Source of the DNA: Coturnix japonica
Taxonomy: Eukaryota > Chordata > Aves > Galliformes > Phasianidae
Direction of reading: 5' to 3'
NCBI RefSeq assembly: GCF_001577835.2
Contig: NC_029528.1
Span: 2,408,265 to 2,472,264 of the forward strand
DNA length: 64,000 nucleotides
Of this stretch, positions 25,201 to 38,230 are shown one piece after another; positions within the stretch are counted from its first letter, which is position 1, and every line of letters starts with the position of its first letter. Both the position numbers and the translations under genes were made by a program. The notes beneath the pieces were generated by a model. The model was given only the letters and a program-made list of their open reading frames with translations. It was not told where the DNA came from and searched no databases.

Positions 25201-28200
25201 GATCTATAACAAGCATCTCATAACCCTCACAGTCTTTCTGTCAGGGTTCTTAGCTCCTACTAAGTGCATTTTCTGAACCTGTGTCACCAGGAAATTGTGT
25301 AGAAAATACAATGGAAAACATTTATAGCTGCCTTGCAAGCAATAGGTACAATGCAAAAACTTTGCCATATAGCTGACAGCGAGTGTGATTGAGGAGGTGT
25401 GAAATAAAAGTGAACTTACTCGAGTGAAGTATATCGAGAAGTTTGTGAATGCAGAATCAGCTTACATCTGTACTGAAAGTAACCATTTAAAAGAATGGAG
25501 TGAATGGAATGTCAAACAAGAGGCTGTCAGGTGGTAGTTGGAGTAATCTCACTGAGCAAACCAACCAAACCACGTATGAGCAGGCGCTCCTGCTTTGCAA
25601 ACCTTTTCTGAGAGGTCAAGGAAGTAGCACCTTTGAGAAGTGGCTCACACAAACAAACTGTGCCAGGTCTGCAAAAGGATTGTGTACATCTGCAGTTTGT
25701 GAGAACCACTGAGTTCTGAAGTTAGAATGGTGTGGTTGTTTATAGTTGTGTTAAACTTTGCTGGTTCAGATTGGTATATACAGCCATTTCAAAAAGGTGT
25801 TCAACTTTCTGCTTTGTGTGTAAAGATTAGGTGAAACTTAGCGTATTGTTGGGCTAACCTTTGATTGGAATCACTAAATTAGCGTTAGTGCTGTATGAAG
25901 AACGTGTGTACAGTGTAATGCAAGAGCTCAAAATATGTACTGTGGGTTAAGCTTGGACTAAAGCAAAACAATGACAGTTGGAGAGAGGGTATTTTATCTG
26001 TAAGCGGATGTTCACCATCTCCAGCTCTGGAAAATGTGAATGGTGTTATGTTCTACTGAAATAACCATTTAATTATCTGAAAGTCATTGAAAATAACTAT
26101 CTTCTTTGTAGGTTGTTCCGCTGTACCCTGACTAACATTCCTCAAACTCAGGCCTTACTGAATAAAGCCAAACTTCCTTTGGGGCTCCTGCTTCATCCTT
26201 TCAAAGACTTATCGGTATGACATTTAAGTCTTAAATGCTGAAATATCACTGTAGTTGGAGAATGAATTGCAGAAGGATGGCAGCTGCATTGGTTTGGGAT
26301 GTTAATGCTAGTTAAGCATTAGCAAAGTTGAAGGGGTTTGGCTGTCCTCAGATATACTGAAGTCTTTGAATTTTCAGTGCATCTTTTGAATGTTGCTATT
26401 TTCCTCAACAGAAGGGATTTTGCCGAATATGGTGGTGTTGTTTCTGATATTTCTGTATTTGCTGTAGATCTTGATCTTTCATCAGTGTAAAATTTAGCAC
26501 TCTAGAGGTTTGAAGGAGAATATGAAGCCAAAAATATTAGAGCTGGGTTCTGTCCGGTATTATTATTAAGGAAATTCATAGGGGTGCTGCATGGATGTAG
26601 AAATGGGCAGAAGTATGCTTTGAGAGCTCAGGAACTGCAGTGTATATTATTATCATATGTGAATGGCTGTAGTGTTGGTGTTCTAAAATAGGAAACTTTT
26701 CTCTTCCAGCAATTGCCAGTGGTTACTTCAAGTACTATTGTGAGATGTCGTTCCTGCCGGACATATATTAATCCTTTTGTCAGCTTTCTAGACCAAAGGA
26801 GATGGAAATGCAACTTGTGCTATAGAGTGAATGATGGTAGGTTTGAAATGTATTTGCTTTAAACTGCTGTGGTTGACCTTTCGTACCTCATCCTTTGATA
26901 CAGTCATGTTTTTGTCCATCTCAGTACTACTGGCTCATCATCTGTTGTGCCCTGTGGACTTGAGAAACATTCTTCATGAGCACTGAGTCTGAAGTAGTCT
27001 TGGATGGTACCCTTGCAGACAAAGTTGCTGCCACATCTAATCTAGTTCTACAAGAAGCATTGCCCAACCAGCTGAAATGAGCTGACATTTTAAAATGTAG
27101 CACAACTAATACTATTGTGGAGTAGTAATATATTCATTTATTTGCACAGTTCCTGAAGAATTCATGTATAATCCTGTGACAAGAGTTTATGGAGAACCTC
27201 ATAAAAGGCCTGAAGTGCAGAACGCTACGATTGAATTTATGGCTCCATCTGAATACATGGTGAGACTTTATTTTTACTTATTCTCTCCCTTTTTTATTTC
27301 CACGGGGAAGTCAGGACAAAAACATTCTCTTCACAGAGGATGCTTTCCATTTCAGTAGAGTAACTGCTGCTTCGAGGAGTACATCTAAGAAGCCTTGGGT
27401 GTTACTTCAACTAGATTGTCATTTATGATCTCAGTGTTCTCTGTTTAGAACATGTAGGTGTTTGTGGGCCTTTTGAAAGGAAACCACAATTACAGAGTTA
27501 CCACATAACTGAAATGTATTTAGAAGTTTTGGCATCATTTGTACTTGCAGTGGAATTATCACAATCTAATAAAAATCACCCTGAAAATTAAAGGTTATCT
27601 TTTCCTTATTTAGCTACGTCCACCTCAGCCACCTGTGTACCTCTTTGTATTTGATGTCTCTCATAATGCGATAGAGACAGGATACTTGAATACAGTCTGC
27701 AAGACCTTGTTGGACAATCTTGACTTGTAAGTAACTTTGTCTTTAATGTTCTCTTTTTTTCTCATGGAACTTGATAGACATTAACATGACACTGCTTTTT
27801 GCCTAGCAGTTTGCTGTAGTTGTTTTCCTGTCACAGCTGCATCAGTATATAAAGCAACTTCAAGGTGCATTTCTTAGTCTAAGTCTTTCCTGAAATAAGT
27901 ACATGTATTAATGATGTCTTTTGAATTGTATTTCATAAAAGCTGAAATATAGGTAGGTATCCATCTTTCTACTTGAGCAGCATTGGAAAATACTGGAAGG
28001 TAACTCAGAATAATTCAGGTGCCTTTTTGAAAGGATTGCAATACTGGAATTCTAAAGGGTGCTACAATTGAAGTCTTTGAAGTCCAGTGCTAAGTAGGAC
28101 AATTGTCTTAGCACTGGGTGCTCTTTTGGCTTCTCTTCTAAAAAGCTAGACTCTAAGATAAGGTTTTAATTGAAATTAAAAACAACAAAACCAAACCAAA

Positions 28201-31200
28201 CAAGCACTTATTGCTGTGGTTGGGAACCTTTTTCTAAATGTTACTCATCTGTTTTTTATACTCTCTCTAAAAAAAATCCTTGAATGTCTACTAAGTGATT
28301 CTACTACAACCTGCTACTTTATCTCTGACATATCTGCAGTGTTTGCACTGTAGCTGTTAAGCTGGCTACTTGCTAACACCCTTAGACAGGTGCAGTGAAA
28401 TGTATTTAGAAATAAAAAAGCCTTGCAGAAATGAGATTTCATCTTATTGAACACCATATGTCTGACTTTTTTAGGCTTCCTGGGAACACTAGAACAAGAA
28501 TAGGATTCATAACATTTGACAGCACTGTTCAGTTTTACAGACTTCAAGAAGGTCTTTCTCAGCCTCAGATGCTTATAGTTTCAGATATTGAAGGTATGTA
28601 GTAATAGCTTTAGTACGTATTAATGACAGTTCAGTATGTCAAATGACTGTTGCTTTTGATAGTACGATATATGTATGGTGGGAGTTGGTAGATCAGGTCA
28701 TTATCCTCTCTCCTGTGTAAGTAGTTCCTTTATGAAGCTCTGAATATCTGAGCAAGTTGTGGCTGTTTTTGACTTAAAACATGAAAACAGCATTCTTAAC
28801 ATCTAGTTTTACTTGCATACCTACCCAAATTTCTGTTACAATCAAAACTGAAATGATGATGCCTGGTAAATTGGTATAAATTCCCAGTGACTGATGTTTA
28901 GTGATGTTCTGCTTGTATTTTCAAGATACTTTTTACTTGTGTGAAGGAGCAGAGTTAGTTTTCTTGAAAATCTTCTCATGCATTTTTATTCAATGGATTT
29001 TCCTATCCTTCAGCACTCCCAGCTGTTATTCTGAAGTGGCAGTCTAGCCACAGGTATGCTTATCAGGGGAAAAAGGTCAATGTATGAATTTACACAATGA
29101 TACAGTTTGCTTTTTCTTAATAGGGACAATGATTGGGAAATGAAACTTAGGAAAGCTTTGTTCTGTCTCATTAAAAACAGTTAACACCTTTTTTTTTCTT
29201 CTAGATGTATTTATACCAATGCCAGAAAACTTACTAGTAAATTTAAATGAAAATAAAGAGGTAAGAACTACATTAGGTGAAAAATGGCATTCATGTAACA
29301 AGATATGCTTGATAGCTTATGGTTTTGTTTAGTTCTCTTTAATATCTGAAGTTTAAATGTCAAGTTTGAAGTCAGGAAAAGTCTTTTAACTTCTGCTTGA
29401 CTTTAAGCATTTAACAATCTAAAACAAGACAGTAGTTGAATTTTGCTGGGATTTATTTAATTTACTGCTATAATATTGGAAGTATTGATACATATTTGTC
29501 AGTAATAAGCTTGATAAAGAAGGAAACTCCAAAGATTTTAATCTTAATTTTGTTTTCTAACTTGCAGCTAATTCAGGATCTGTTGAAGAGCTTGCCACAG
29601 ATGTTTACCAAGTCCCTGGAAACTCAGAGCGCTCTTGGGCCTGCGTTACAGGCAGCCTTTAAACTGATGTCCCCTACTGGAGGTAGAATCTCTGTTTTTC
29701 AAACTCAGTTACCATCTTTGGGAATGGGAGCACTGAAATCTCGAGAAGAACCAAACCAAAGAGCAACTGCAAAGGTTAGGAAAGCAAAAAAGGCTGAGAA
29801 CTGACAGCCCTGTTCTGTACATACAGGCTCTTGAATTGCATCCTTTTAAAGATGTTATTGAAATAGTGATAAAGAAACAATTATTATTAGTGTCCCTGAA
29901 AATAAGCAAGGGAAATATGAATCTTTTTTCCTTTGTATATTGTAATACTCCCTTGTGTTAGCAGGACATACACCTGACACCATCAACTGATTTTTACAAG
30001 AAGTTAGCCTTGGACTGCTCAGGACAACAGGTTGCAGTGGATTTGTTTCTTCTTAGCGGACAGTATTCTGACTTGGCTTCTCTAGGTACGTTGTATGAAG
30101 TTGTGTGACAGGTAACTCTAGAGATTCTGTGTATTTGTCAGTGAGATTAGCATTTAGTATTTGGACCTGATCTGAGGAAGTCTTGCATGTCATGATGCAA
30201 ATTCGTCCTTTATGAGCAGTAACACTGTGAGTAGAATGCAGTCTTTAAGTGATTTAGCATCATTGTTCTCACGTTGTCCCTTATCAGATGGATCAGGGAT
30301 TTTTGTGGTCCTGGTTGAAATGTTCCTTTTCTGCCTTCTACCATCATTGTAAGATGATGTAACTATTGTTAGAGCAGACTTTTAATATTTTCCCTCCATT
30401 TAACCAAACTTTGAAGTGACTGAGTAACTCTAATTTCAGGCCATGGCTATATACATACTTGAATGTATAATTGAATCTCTCTGTGTGCATGTCTCTGTGC
30501 AGCTGAGCTTTTTTCAAACATGAACAGTGTAGTAATTAAAGGGTATATCACATTCCTCTGGTATATTTAAAAACAACAGCAGCTGTAGATGCTCTGACAC
30601 TATATCTTTTTGTTTCAGGTTGTATATCAAGATATTCTGCAGGTAGTGTCTATTACTACCAGTCTTATCATCATAAACACAACCCCGTCCAGGTGGAGAA
30701 ATTGCAAAAGGAATTGAAACGATATTTAACTAGGAAGATTGGATTTGAAGCTGTCATGAGGATAAGATGCACCAAAGGTTTGAATGTGTTTATCTGTGGG
30801 CAGGAGCAAATGGGGGGAGTAGTATTCACTGTTGTTTGGGAGTGATTGATTGGTATTTTGACCTAGTATAAGTTTAAGTGGTTATTAAGAGGCAGAGATA
30901 AGAAAAGTAAAATCCAGTGCCAGGAATTAAACCATTTTAAAGACAGTAGTTGGAACCTAGAAGTTGGAATATATTACGTCTTATGATGGTATTAATACTG
31001 GATGTCTTGCCAGATCACTATTTCAACAGCGGGCTGCTTTTATAGCATAAAGACTTGCTATTATTCTACATCAACTTCATTTCTGAATTCCTGGCTTCTG
31101 TTAAGCATTGCGGATTCTGTTGGTTAATCATCTGTGTGGGATGTTTACCACTTTATTTTATTGAGAGGGATCTTAACACTCTGATACAAAGCCATCTAGC

Positions 31201-34200
31201 AGTGATGTTGGATTTGTAAATGGTGTCTGCATTTCACATCTGACTATAAATAAAAGTGATTAAACCTAATGCTTATCTTGCAGGTCTTTCCATTCATACC
31301 TTCCATGGGAACTTCTTTGTGCGGTCTACAGACTTGCTGTCATTACCCAATGTAAACCCAGATGCAGGATATGCTGTGCAAATGTCAGTAGAAGAAAGTC
31401 TTACTGATATGCAGGTTGTTTCTTTTCAGTCAGCTCTCCTGTACACATCCAGCAAAGGTAAGGTATCTATATATTGTGAGCTGAAAGTAGTTATATTCAG
31501 GTACAATATTCAGTTAAGTCATTTTGATTAATTATAAGCTGTAATTTAGTTGCAGTAACTTATACAAATATATCATCTATGTCAACATCACAGCTGTGAT
31601 ATATTCTTGCATGCTGGTGCTATTGCTTCTTCCAGACGAAAAAGTTACCTGAGGAACTTCCCCTGGTCTGTGAATAGGTGGGCTTAATCCTAGAAACTGA
31701 GAACTAACAATTTATAAAAGCTACTAGAAACAATCTCTTTCTCTGTTTGTATGATAAATGGAATTGCCTGTTTGGTTGAACACAGAACAGCTGGTAGTGT
31801 TAATGGGGAAGTTATCCAAGTAATTCAATTATGCAAGCATGCAAAAGTTACTAAGTAAATAGCAGCAGTTCTCTAATTGCTTCAAAAAACAAGTTTTTGG
31901 AGTATTTGGACTCGCTAGTTTTTAATTCTCTTACAGGTGAGAGGAGAATTCGTGTCCACACTATGTGCTTACCTGTTGTAACAACACTGAGTGATGTCTA
32001 CCTGGGGGCAGATGTACAGGCTATCACTGGGCTGTTAGCCAATATGGGTAAGCACAGAAAGAACTTGTTTGGGTGTATATGGATGATATCCCTAAAGCTT
32101 TCAGCAGTGATCCTCTGGATGATAATGTTAGAAGGAATGATTCTCTCTGTTTTTAATACTTAAGTGAAGCTGTATGTAATCACCTAAATGTAGTCTGGTG
32201 TATTATCATCATGGCCGAAAGTATTTAAAGTAACTTTTGTTTTGTTTTTTTTTTTAGCTGTGGATCGATCAGTTTCTGCTACCTTGAGTGATGCTCGGGA
32301 TGCCTTGGTCAATGCAGTGATAGATTCTTTGTCTGCTTACCGTTCATCAGTCCTGAGCATTCAGCAGCCTGGTCTCATGGCCCCCAGTTCACTGCGGCTC
32401 TTCCCACTTTATGTACTGGCACTCTTAAAACAGGTAAGAGTTCAAAGGAAGCAATGCCAGGGGAGGATGATTGTCTGTGCTTGGCGTGTCAACCCGAAGT
32501 GAAAGAGCTTGTGGTTGAGGTACAAAATAGCATACATCATCTTCCAACATTTTCATAGGACTCAAAATTGAGAAGTTGTTTGATTTGGATTGCTTAATAA
32601 AACCAGTCTTTCTGATATTTTTGTTGAAATATTGAGATATTACAGATTTATGAATATTTCTGTACAAAGAAAATTCTCTCAAGGTAACAGATCAATTTTT
32701 TTTCCCCTGCAATTTGGTGACTAGAAAGATGAATGTAGAATGAAGCCTGTTTATTTTCTCTTAGGTGTCTTATTGTATCTAAGTAGATAACACATACTCT
32801 GACAGGTGGTAAATGAACATCTTTGCCTTGGAGTCTGTTATAATTTTTAATGGTCAAACTAAATGTGTTTTTGTTTGCAGAAAGCATTTCAAACTGGGAC
32901 AAATGCTCGTCTAGATGAGCGCATCTTTAGCATGTGTCAAGTGAAAAACCAGCCTCTTGTTTACCTCATGCTTATGACGCACCCCAGTTTGTACAGAGTT
33001 GATAATCTCACAGATGAGGTGAGCGCTTGCATTGTTACATGGCCTGTTTGTGTCTGATCCCATAGGTTTGAATTAAGTGAAGCTGAAAGACAATTCTAGT
33101 CATAAGTCCTCCACATTTAAGCTACATTGCTCAAATGAAATGTTTCACATTTTCCCAGCATGTAGAGCTGATTAAGGTGAACATGAAGTGCACCTCTCAA
33201 AATGTTAACGAGTTTAGTAGTAAATTACTTACTTGAAGTGTTATTGGAACTACACAGTCTAACTTCAATACTCTTTTCTTATTTAACTATCTGCTCTTGT
33301 GCCTGTTCATCAACAATCATCTTGTGCCTGATCAATGCATCAAGATGTGAACGGTGTTTTTTCTCTTTCTTTAGGGAGCTCTTAACATCAATGACAGAAC
33401 TATACCTCAGCCACCCATTCTCCAGCTATCAGTGGAGAAATTGAGTAGGGAAGGTGCTTACCTTATGGATGCTGGCTCTGTAAGTACCATGATGGTGATT
33501 TTAAGTATTCCAATTTATACTGACTTGAGTTCCTGCTGAGAACGCAAAACCTGTATTAGGCTGCTGAGGTGTAGTTTCACTTTAGATGGTTGTTATTCCT
33601 GTTTACCTTTCAGGTGATGTTTCTGTGGATTGGGAAGAGCTGTGGGCAGGGCTTCATCAGCCAAGTCCTTGGAGTTCCAAATTACGGCTCAATACCACAG
33701 AACATGGTACGTGTTAGCTTTGTTGTATTCTATTTGTATAGTGCAGCCAGAATACCATCTGCATGGGCATTAGAATGCCGTGTTCAAATATTAGCCCTCT
33801 AGTAGTCACTGTAAATCTGGATCCAGGAAATAAAAATTGTTAGCTCTTGGAGTTTCTCCAGACAAAAGATTTAATCTGAATTTTCCTATGAAAGGACATT
33901 AAGACTGGCAATGATGACGTTTATCAGAACTCAGTGAACTAGATATGTTTGGGAATATTGCTAGATATAGCAATAGATAACAATTGCTCTCCCTGCAGTA
34001 AAACAAGTATTGACAGTCACTCAGTCATAACATTATTGTAGTCAATTGCAGGTGTAGTTTCAGTGTCCTTGACTGTTTTAAGTCCTTTCAAAAGAGATCA
34101 GAGTAAAATTACCCATCACAATGTGTGTCTGGGGCTTCTTTGTATTTGATTAGGGTGGGGTTGGGCTATTTTAAGTGTTCCGTGTACTGCCTCCCCGAAA

Positions 34201-34869
34201 AACATCTTGTATGTATTAATGATATTCTTTGCATCTTAGACTCATCTCCCAGAGCTTGAAACTGCAGAATCCATCCGAACAATAGCTTTTATTTCTTGGC
34301 TGCGAGAACAGAGACCTTTCTTTCCTATACTATATGTAATAAAGTAAGTGTGGTTTGTTTTGTTGTTTTTTTTTTTAAGTCTTTGGGACCTTTTTCTATA
34401 CATAGTTGGATATTGTGTACTGCACTTTCTTAATGCAAGTATAATCAGTGTTAAATGCTGTACCTAACAGCCTTGACAGTGGATATGACTTGGTATGAGT
34501 TGGTTTTGATGTAGAAGTTCTGCAGATTAAGAAAGGCAAAACATCATAGAAAAATCTTGAGGTTGTCAGATGAACAAAGTGAGTTCTGGGAAGTGTATTT
34601 GATGGGGTTATTCACAAGGGCTATTTGAGATCTTCTTTCATGTGTTCTTGAGCTCTGGAAGTACCTTACACTTGATCTGTAACCTTCTGAGTGTACTGCA
34701 CTGAACATTTTGGTGAGTATTTATTTAACTTCAACGCTTATTTTTATTTTGAAGGGATGACAGCCCACTGAAATCAAGCTTTCTGCAGAATATGATTGAA
34801 GACAGAACTGAATCAGCCTTATCATACTATGAGTTCCTCCTTCACATACAGCAGCAAGTGAATAAATGA
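15413..34869 (+). CDS. SEC24A: SEC24A, COPII cargo-binding coat subunit (23 coding exons)
   Basis: Partner of SEC23 in the inner COPII coat; it reads ER-export signals on cargo and SNAREs. Coding exons: 15413-15482, 20195-20710, 22342-22509, 23219-23296, 23614-23777, 24314-24486, 26112-26214, 26710-26836, 27150-27259, 27614-27726, 28475-28593, 29205-29260, 29568-29774, 29965-30085, 30619-30777, 31284-31457, 31937-32047, 32258-32433, 32881-33018, 33375-33479, 33614-33706, 34240-34343, 34755-34869. They sum to 3,300 nt, giving 1,099 aa (human about 1,093). Residues 1 to about 400 are a Pro/Ser/Gln-rich disordered tail. A zinc finger CRSC...CNLC follows at 437-461, then the trunk (YLFVFDVSHNA), beta-barrel, helical and gelsolin-like domains, ending in LLHIQQQVNK. 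The tail wording and the match to SEC24A through VNLLQERN distinguish it from SEC24B/C/D. The start is the first ATG in good context (gccATGg). Exon 6 has a second AG 10 nt inside its acceptor; only the first keeps the frame open. The exon 15 donor (GTTTGA) is weak. Confidence 0.97.
15855..16146 (+). repeat. CR1 LINE 3' end, sense to SEC24A
   Basis: The stretch follows the CR1 3' region in order: cagtggagggacag...gctgaggtctgctctct, cccgaggaacggcatggagc, aggggagggtcagctggg, ggcacagccctgagctgc, then ggtggtcctgtgtggggctg and the terminal ggttggaccc...gtgggtctctt block. It encodes only the last part of the reverse transcriptase reading frame and the 3' UTR, is clearly diverged, and is 5'-truncated. 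The end near 16146 shows a degenerate tail. Confidence 0.85.
19178..19209 (+). repeat. C(21)A(11) homopolymer block
   Basis: Twenty-one consecutive C followed at once by eleven A in SEC24A intron 1. The complementary G run could form quadruplex structures and the C run an i-motif. Such tracts are highly length-variable and prone to sequencing error, so the exact count should not be trusted. Confidence 0.95.
22549..22635 (+). repeat. CR1 LINE fragment in SEC24A intron 3
   Basis: The block catccctgcaggtgttcaag gccaggctgtatggagctca and gcagaacctggtctagatag is a recognisable internal piece of the CR1 3' region (compare the consensus order CCATCCCTGGAGGTGTTC, AAGGCCAGG, AACCTGGTCTAG). It begins only about 40 nt after the exon 3 donor and contains an AG dinucleotide in an acceptor-like context. 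It is short and old. Confidence 0.7.
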
Positions 34870-35200
34870 AACACTAGCCTTTGGCTCACATAACGGAAAG
34901 ATTTTTGCAGTAAAGGACACTTGTTTGTAATACCTTCATGAAATCTGTGGCTGGAGGCAGTCGATGAGAGGTTCTCACTGTGATTTCAACAAGCTAAAGC
35001 AAATAAAGGACCACATCTGAGAATCAAATGTGCAACTACATATTGTACCTTAAAAATCAAACTATTGGAACTGGTTGAGCACCTTTAATTTGCTGCAAAT
35101 CATGTTTTTACTGTAAGTAGTTGCAGCATGAAGTACATCCACAAAGGCAATACTGAAAAGGTGGAAGACATTTTGTAAAATAAAGAGTTCTTTGTTGTTC
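34870..35200 (+). other. SEC24A: SEC24A proximal 3' UTR
   Basis: Runs from the stop codon to just past the AATAAA at 35179-35184, which is followed by a T/GT-rich stretch of the kind that supports cleavage. A further AATAAA at 35002-35007 lies upstream. This short form would give a 3' UTR of about 330 nt. Confidence 0.6.
35179..35184 (+). terminator. SEC24A: Proximal SEC24A poly(A) signal
   Basis: AATAAA followed within 30 nt by a T- and GT-rich downstream element, the best-formed polyadenylation site near the SEC24A stop codon. Confidence 0.6.
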
Positions 35201-37790
35201 AAAATGTATATTTCTGTAACTCTTTGCTTTTTGTTTTTTGTTTTTGCTGCTAGATATAAAACCTCACAATACTGATCATGATTTGCAGGGAAGTTCTTTG
35301 TAAGTGCATCCGGTGATCACAGACAGAGCGTCTCTGTGTTCAGCTTAGAAATGCTTAAAGTAGCAATGAAGCAGCTGTTCATTGTGAAACGAACAAATAC
35401 TTTATCAAACTTAGAATCCAGTATTTGGGATGGATTATGGCTAATAGGACTCAAGGTAAGCTTAACCTAGACAAGATAGCTTAATTTATGAAAGCTTTTA
35501 GGAAGTCAGTATTCAGATATTAAAAGAACAACCATGGAGGAGCAAGCCCTCCTCGTGTGAGATGCATTCGAGTCTGACTGAGTGGGCAGCAAAAGTAGAC
35601 TTATGTAGCTTTGATTTTTCTTTAGTAAAACAATAGTTTTACTTTCAGTTTTTGAATGGTGTGGGAGTGGAAGGTCAAGTAAGGTTGTCTCAGATTTTTA
35701 TTTAATATACTTTGCTCCTGTTTACATTAACTGAATATAAGGCCCCCAAAAGGCTTCTGCAATGTTTGTGTGATGGCACATAGAACACAATGCTTTGAGC
35801 CCACATTCTGACTCTAAAATTGGAAGAGAATTATGTTTCCAAAGACAGTGTTGTATTTGAAGACCTGTTTATGGCTTGAGGCAGACTTGAAGTTTCCTAA
35901 TCTCTTTTTACTGCAGCTACTTAATGAACCTAGATCCAAAGCCAGCATGCACCAAATGGAAGCTTTAAATGTACTCTCAGATCCCTGCCAGAGCTACAGG
36001 TGGAAGCTGACATCAGACTTTAAGTGACAATTTATATGCAAAAAAAATTGTCTTTTTATAAAAGTATACTAATAACTCTATTGGAGATCACTGGTAGCGG
36101 CATAAAGAGTATTTGTTACTGTATCTGTGCACCTATAATGTAAAGAGAGGGATGTGACAAATGGAAGACATACTTAAGGAAAAATCTTGTTGTTAAATGA
36201 TGATAAACATGAAGGTCTTGCAGAATCTTTCTGGGGCAAGTAATGTGAACAGTTAAAATGTTTGTAAGAGGTCAAGCACGTACTGTGACTGCTCTGGTTA
36301 GCTTACATCTTGTGACAGAATGTGAGAGGACATACAGGTTAATCATTTGCTACCATTGCAGGCTGTAGCTACACTTGTCAGGAGTTGCCTTATCTCGGGG
36401 GAGGAGTTTCATTGGACATTTGAGCACAAGAAGGTAAAGTTCAGAACAGTGTCTGGAATAGGTTCTGTTAGTCTTTTCATTCTATTTAAGCTTCCCTGTC
36501 TGCTGTCTCTGTAGCACACAGGAGTGTATTTACTTTTGAACAGCTTTTCAGATGATTGCACAGTTTCTAGTCAGAATGCATCAAGTTTTTTTAAGTTCAG
36601 ACAGTCGGATAATTATTTTTCCAGAGAAAGAAGTCTCTCAATTTAAATGGAAGCTATGCACTTGCATAGGTTATCACTTAAAACTTGTATTTGGGGTATA
36701 TTATCACTCAGATGCTGGGAGCTGTCGTTGCATTTAACAGCCCATCCAAATCTGCTTATGATGACTGTATTGTAGCCCCTCCTTTTTTCTAATAAATGTT
36801 GGACTGTTCCATGTACACCAGACTAGCAGTTACAGATGTCAGTCTGTGTGGCAATTAACTTGTAGGATTCCCTAAGTTTTATAAGACAAAACATAATCAA
36901 GGCTCAGCTGAACCCTCTTGGAGCAGAACATGCCTTTTTCACTTTGGATTTTCACCTTCAGATTAATTCTGTATTGAACTTGAAGTTTATTCCCTGGCAA
37001 TGGGAAAAGCCTGCTGTGCTGTAAGGTCAATAAGGACAGATGGACGCAGCTATCCACAATGCCTCGCTTTTACCTACCACTGGAAAAATGATGCTGATGA
37101 TGAACTATAAAAACAGGCAGGAGTGGCTCTGGTTCTTAGATCTCATCACAACTCCCACTGCAAATATATTCTATTTTTCTAGTTGAGGAATTTCTTTTAA
37201 ACTCATTCCTGTATTTGACCCATTAGTGTTCAGCCGACGTCGTTACCATCCATTTTACTTTGCTTTCATTCTTAATTTAATATATTTGAGTCTTAAGTCC
37301 ACGTAGGTTGTTTTTGCAATAACTAGAACGATTCTTTTATTTAGGTTTAATTTCTTAACAGTATTTAATAAACAGATGCAAAATGGCTGTTAAATAAGGG
37401 ACCATTCAATGTGATTTTAAGCTTCTGTTTCCTACAGATGTCATCCACTAGTCAATGTGCCGTTGTACAGTAGTGTATAATATTGTATTATTAAATCTTT
37501 CACTCTGAGACGATCGATCTTCCCCTGTTCTGGACTCGAGGCAGGGTTTCCTTGTCCTCCTTTTTACAGTTTGTAATTTTCACTCTTTTATTCCTGTAAA
37601 AAACAAAAAGCCATTTGTAACACATGCAAATGCTTATTTTATCTGTGCTAATTTATCAGATTTGGCTACTCAATAAAATCAATTGAACTCACGCAGGTCC
37701 CTCAGTGCTTTGTCAGCGGTGTGAGTGCGGGGCTGTGCTGGGTCACACTGCGTGAATAGAATGGGATAGTGGCAAGTCAGACTGATGGGG
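35201..37790 (+). other. SEC24A-CAMLG interval, possible extended SEC24A 3' UTR
   Basis: About 2.6 kb of AT-rich sequence without a recognisable exon. AATAAA signals on the plus strand at 36791-36796, 37367-37372 and 37672-37677 suggest that SEC24A can use distal 3' ends. The last signal is about 2.8 kb past the stop and only about 130 bases before the CAMLG promoter. No mobile element was recognised here. A short open frame at 35833-36027 is not convincing. Confidence 0.5.
37672..37677 (+). terminator. SEC24A: Distal SEC24A poly(A) signal (candidate)
   Basis: AATAAA at the very end of the AT-rich interval, immediately before base composition shifts to the CpG-rich CAMLG promoter. Its position suggests it ends the longest SEC24A transcripts. 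Confidence 0.4.
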
Positions 37791-37794
37791 ATTG

Positions 37795-38230
37795 GGCCTC
37801 TCGCCTTTTGACGTCACTTCCGATTCTGCGGCGGCCATCTTTGTTGAGGGCACAGCTCTGTGTCCTCCACTGCGCTGCCCCGTCACAGCTGGGAGAGCGG
37901 CGGGCTGTCTGCCTTCTCTTTGCCATTATTTAAAATGGTGCCGCCGGCTTCGGCTCCCGGAAGCGGGCGGTGATGGCGCATGCGCGTTGATGCGCGGCGC
38001 AGCCCCTTTTTGTGCGGCGCTGCGGCCTGTGGTGCCGGGGATGGAGGAGGGCGGCGGGCCGGGCGCCGCTGCCGCGGGGCTGTCGGCATCACAGCGGCGG
38101 GCGGAGCTGCGGCGGAGGAAACTGCTGATGAACTCTGAGGAGCGGATCAACCGCATCATGGGCTTCCACCGGCCCGCGGCAGCCAAGGGTGAGCCCTGAG
38201 CCAGGTGTGGGGCCGCGGCCCGGCCCCGTT
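37795..38230 (+). promoter_or_regulatory. CAMLG: CAMLG CpG-island promoter with CRE, YY1, ETS and NRF1 motifs
   Basis: CpG-rich sequence around the first CAMLG exon. Motifs seen are a full palindromic CRE TGACGTCA at 37809-37816, GCCATCTT (YY1 core) at 37834-37841, CCCGGAAGC (ETS) near 37957-37965 and the palindromic NRF1 site GCGCATGCGC at 37976-37985. The true start site is not fixed by the sequence. If it lies upstream of 37973, the leader includes the short upstream frame described separately. Confidence 0.7.
37973..37990 (+). other. CAMLG: Five-codon uORF abutting an in-frame upstream CAMLG ATG
   Basis: ATG GCG CAT GCG CGT TGA encodes MAHAR. Its stop overlaps the next ATG (TGATG, second ATG at 37990-37992), and that ATG is in frame with the main CAMLG start at 38041, which would add 17 residues starting MRGAAPF. 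The layout resembles a terminate-reinitiate arrangement. It matters only if transcripts start upstream of 37973. Confidence 0.4.

Noticed and set aside
35833-36027. 64-codon frame downstream of SEC24A
   Set aside because: It begins with an acceptor-like ctgcag within it, but has no donor partner, domain or similarity to SEC24A.
37792-38040. CAMLG start far upstream (83 extra residues)
   Set aside because: The extension covers promoter motifs (CRE, YY1, ETS) and has no resemblance to the mammalian N-terminus. The start at 38041 fits best, with the ATG at 37990 kept as an alternative.
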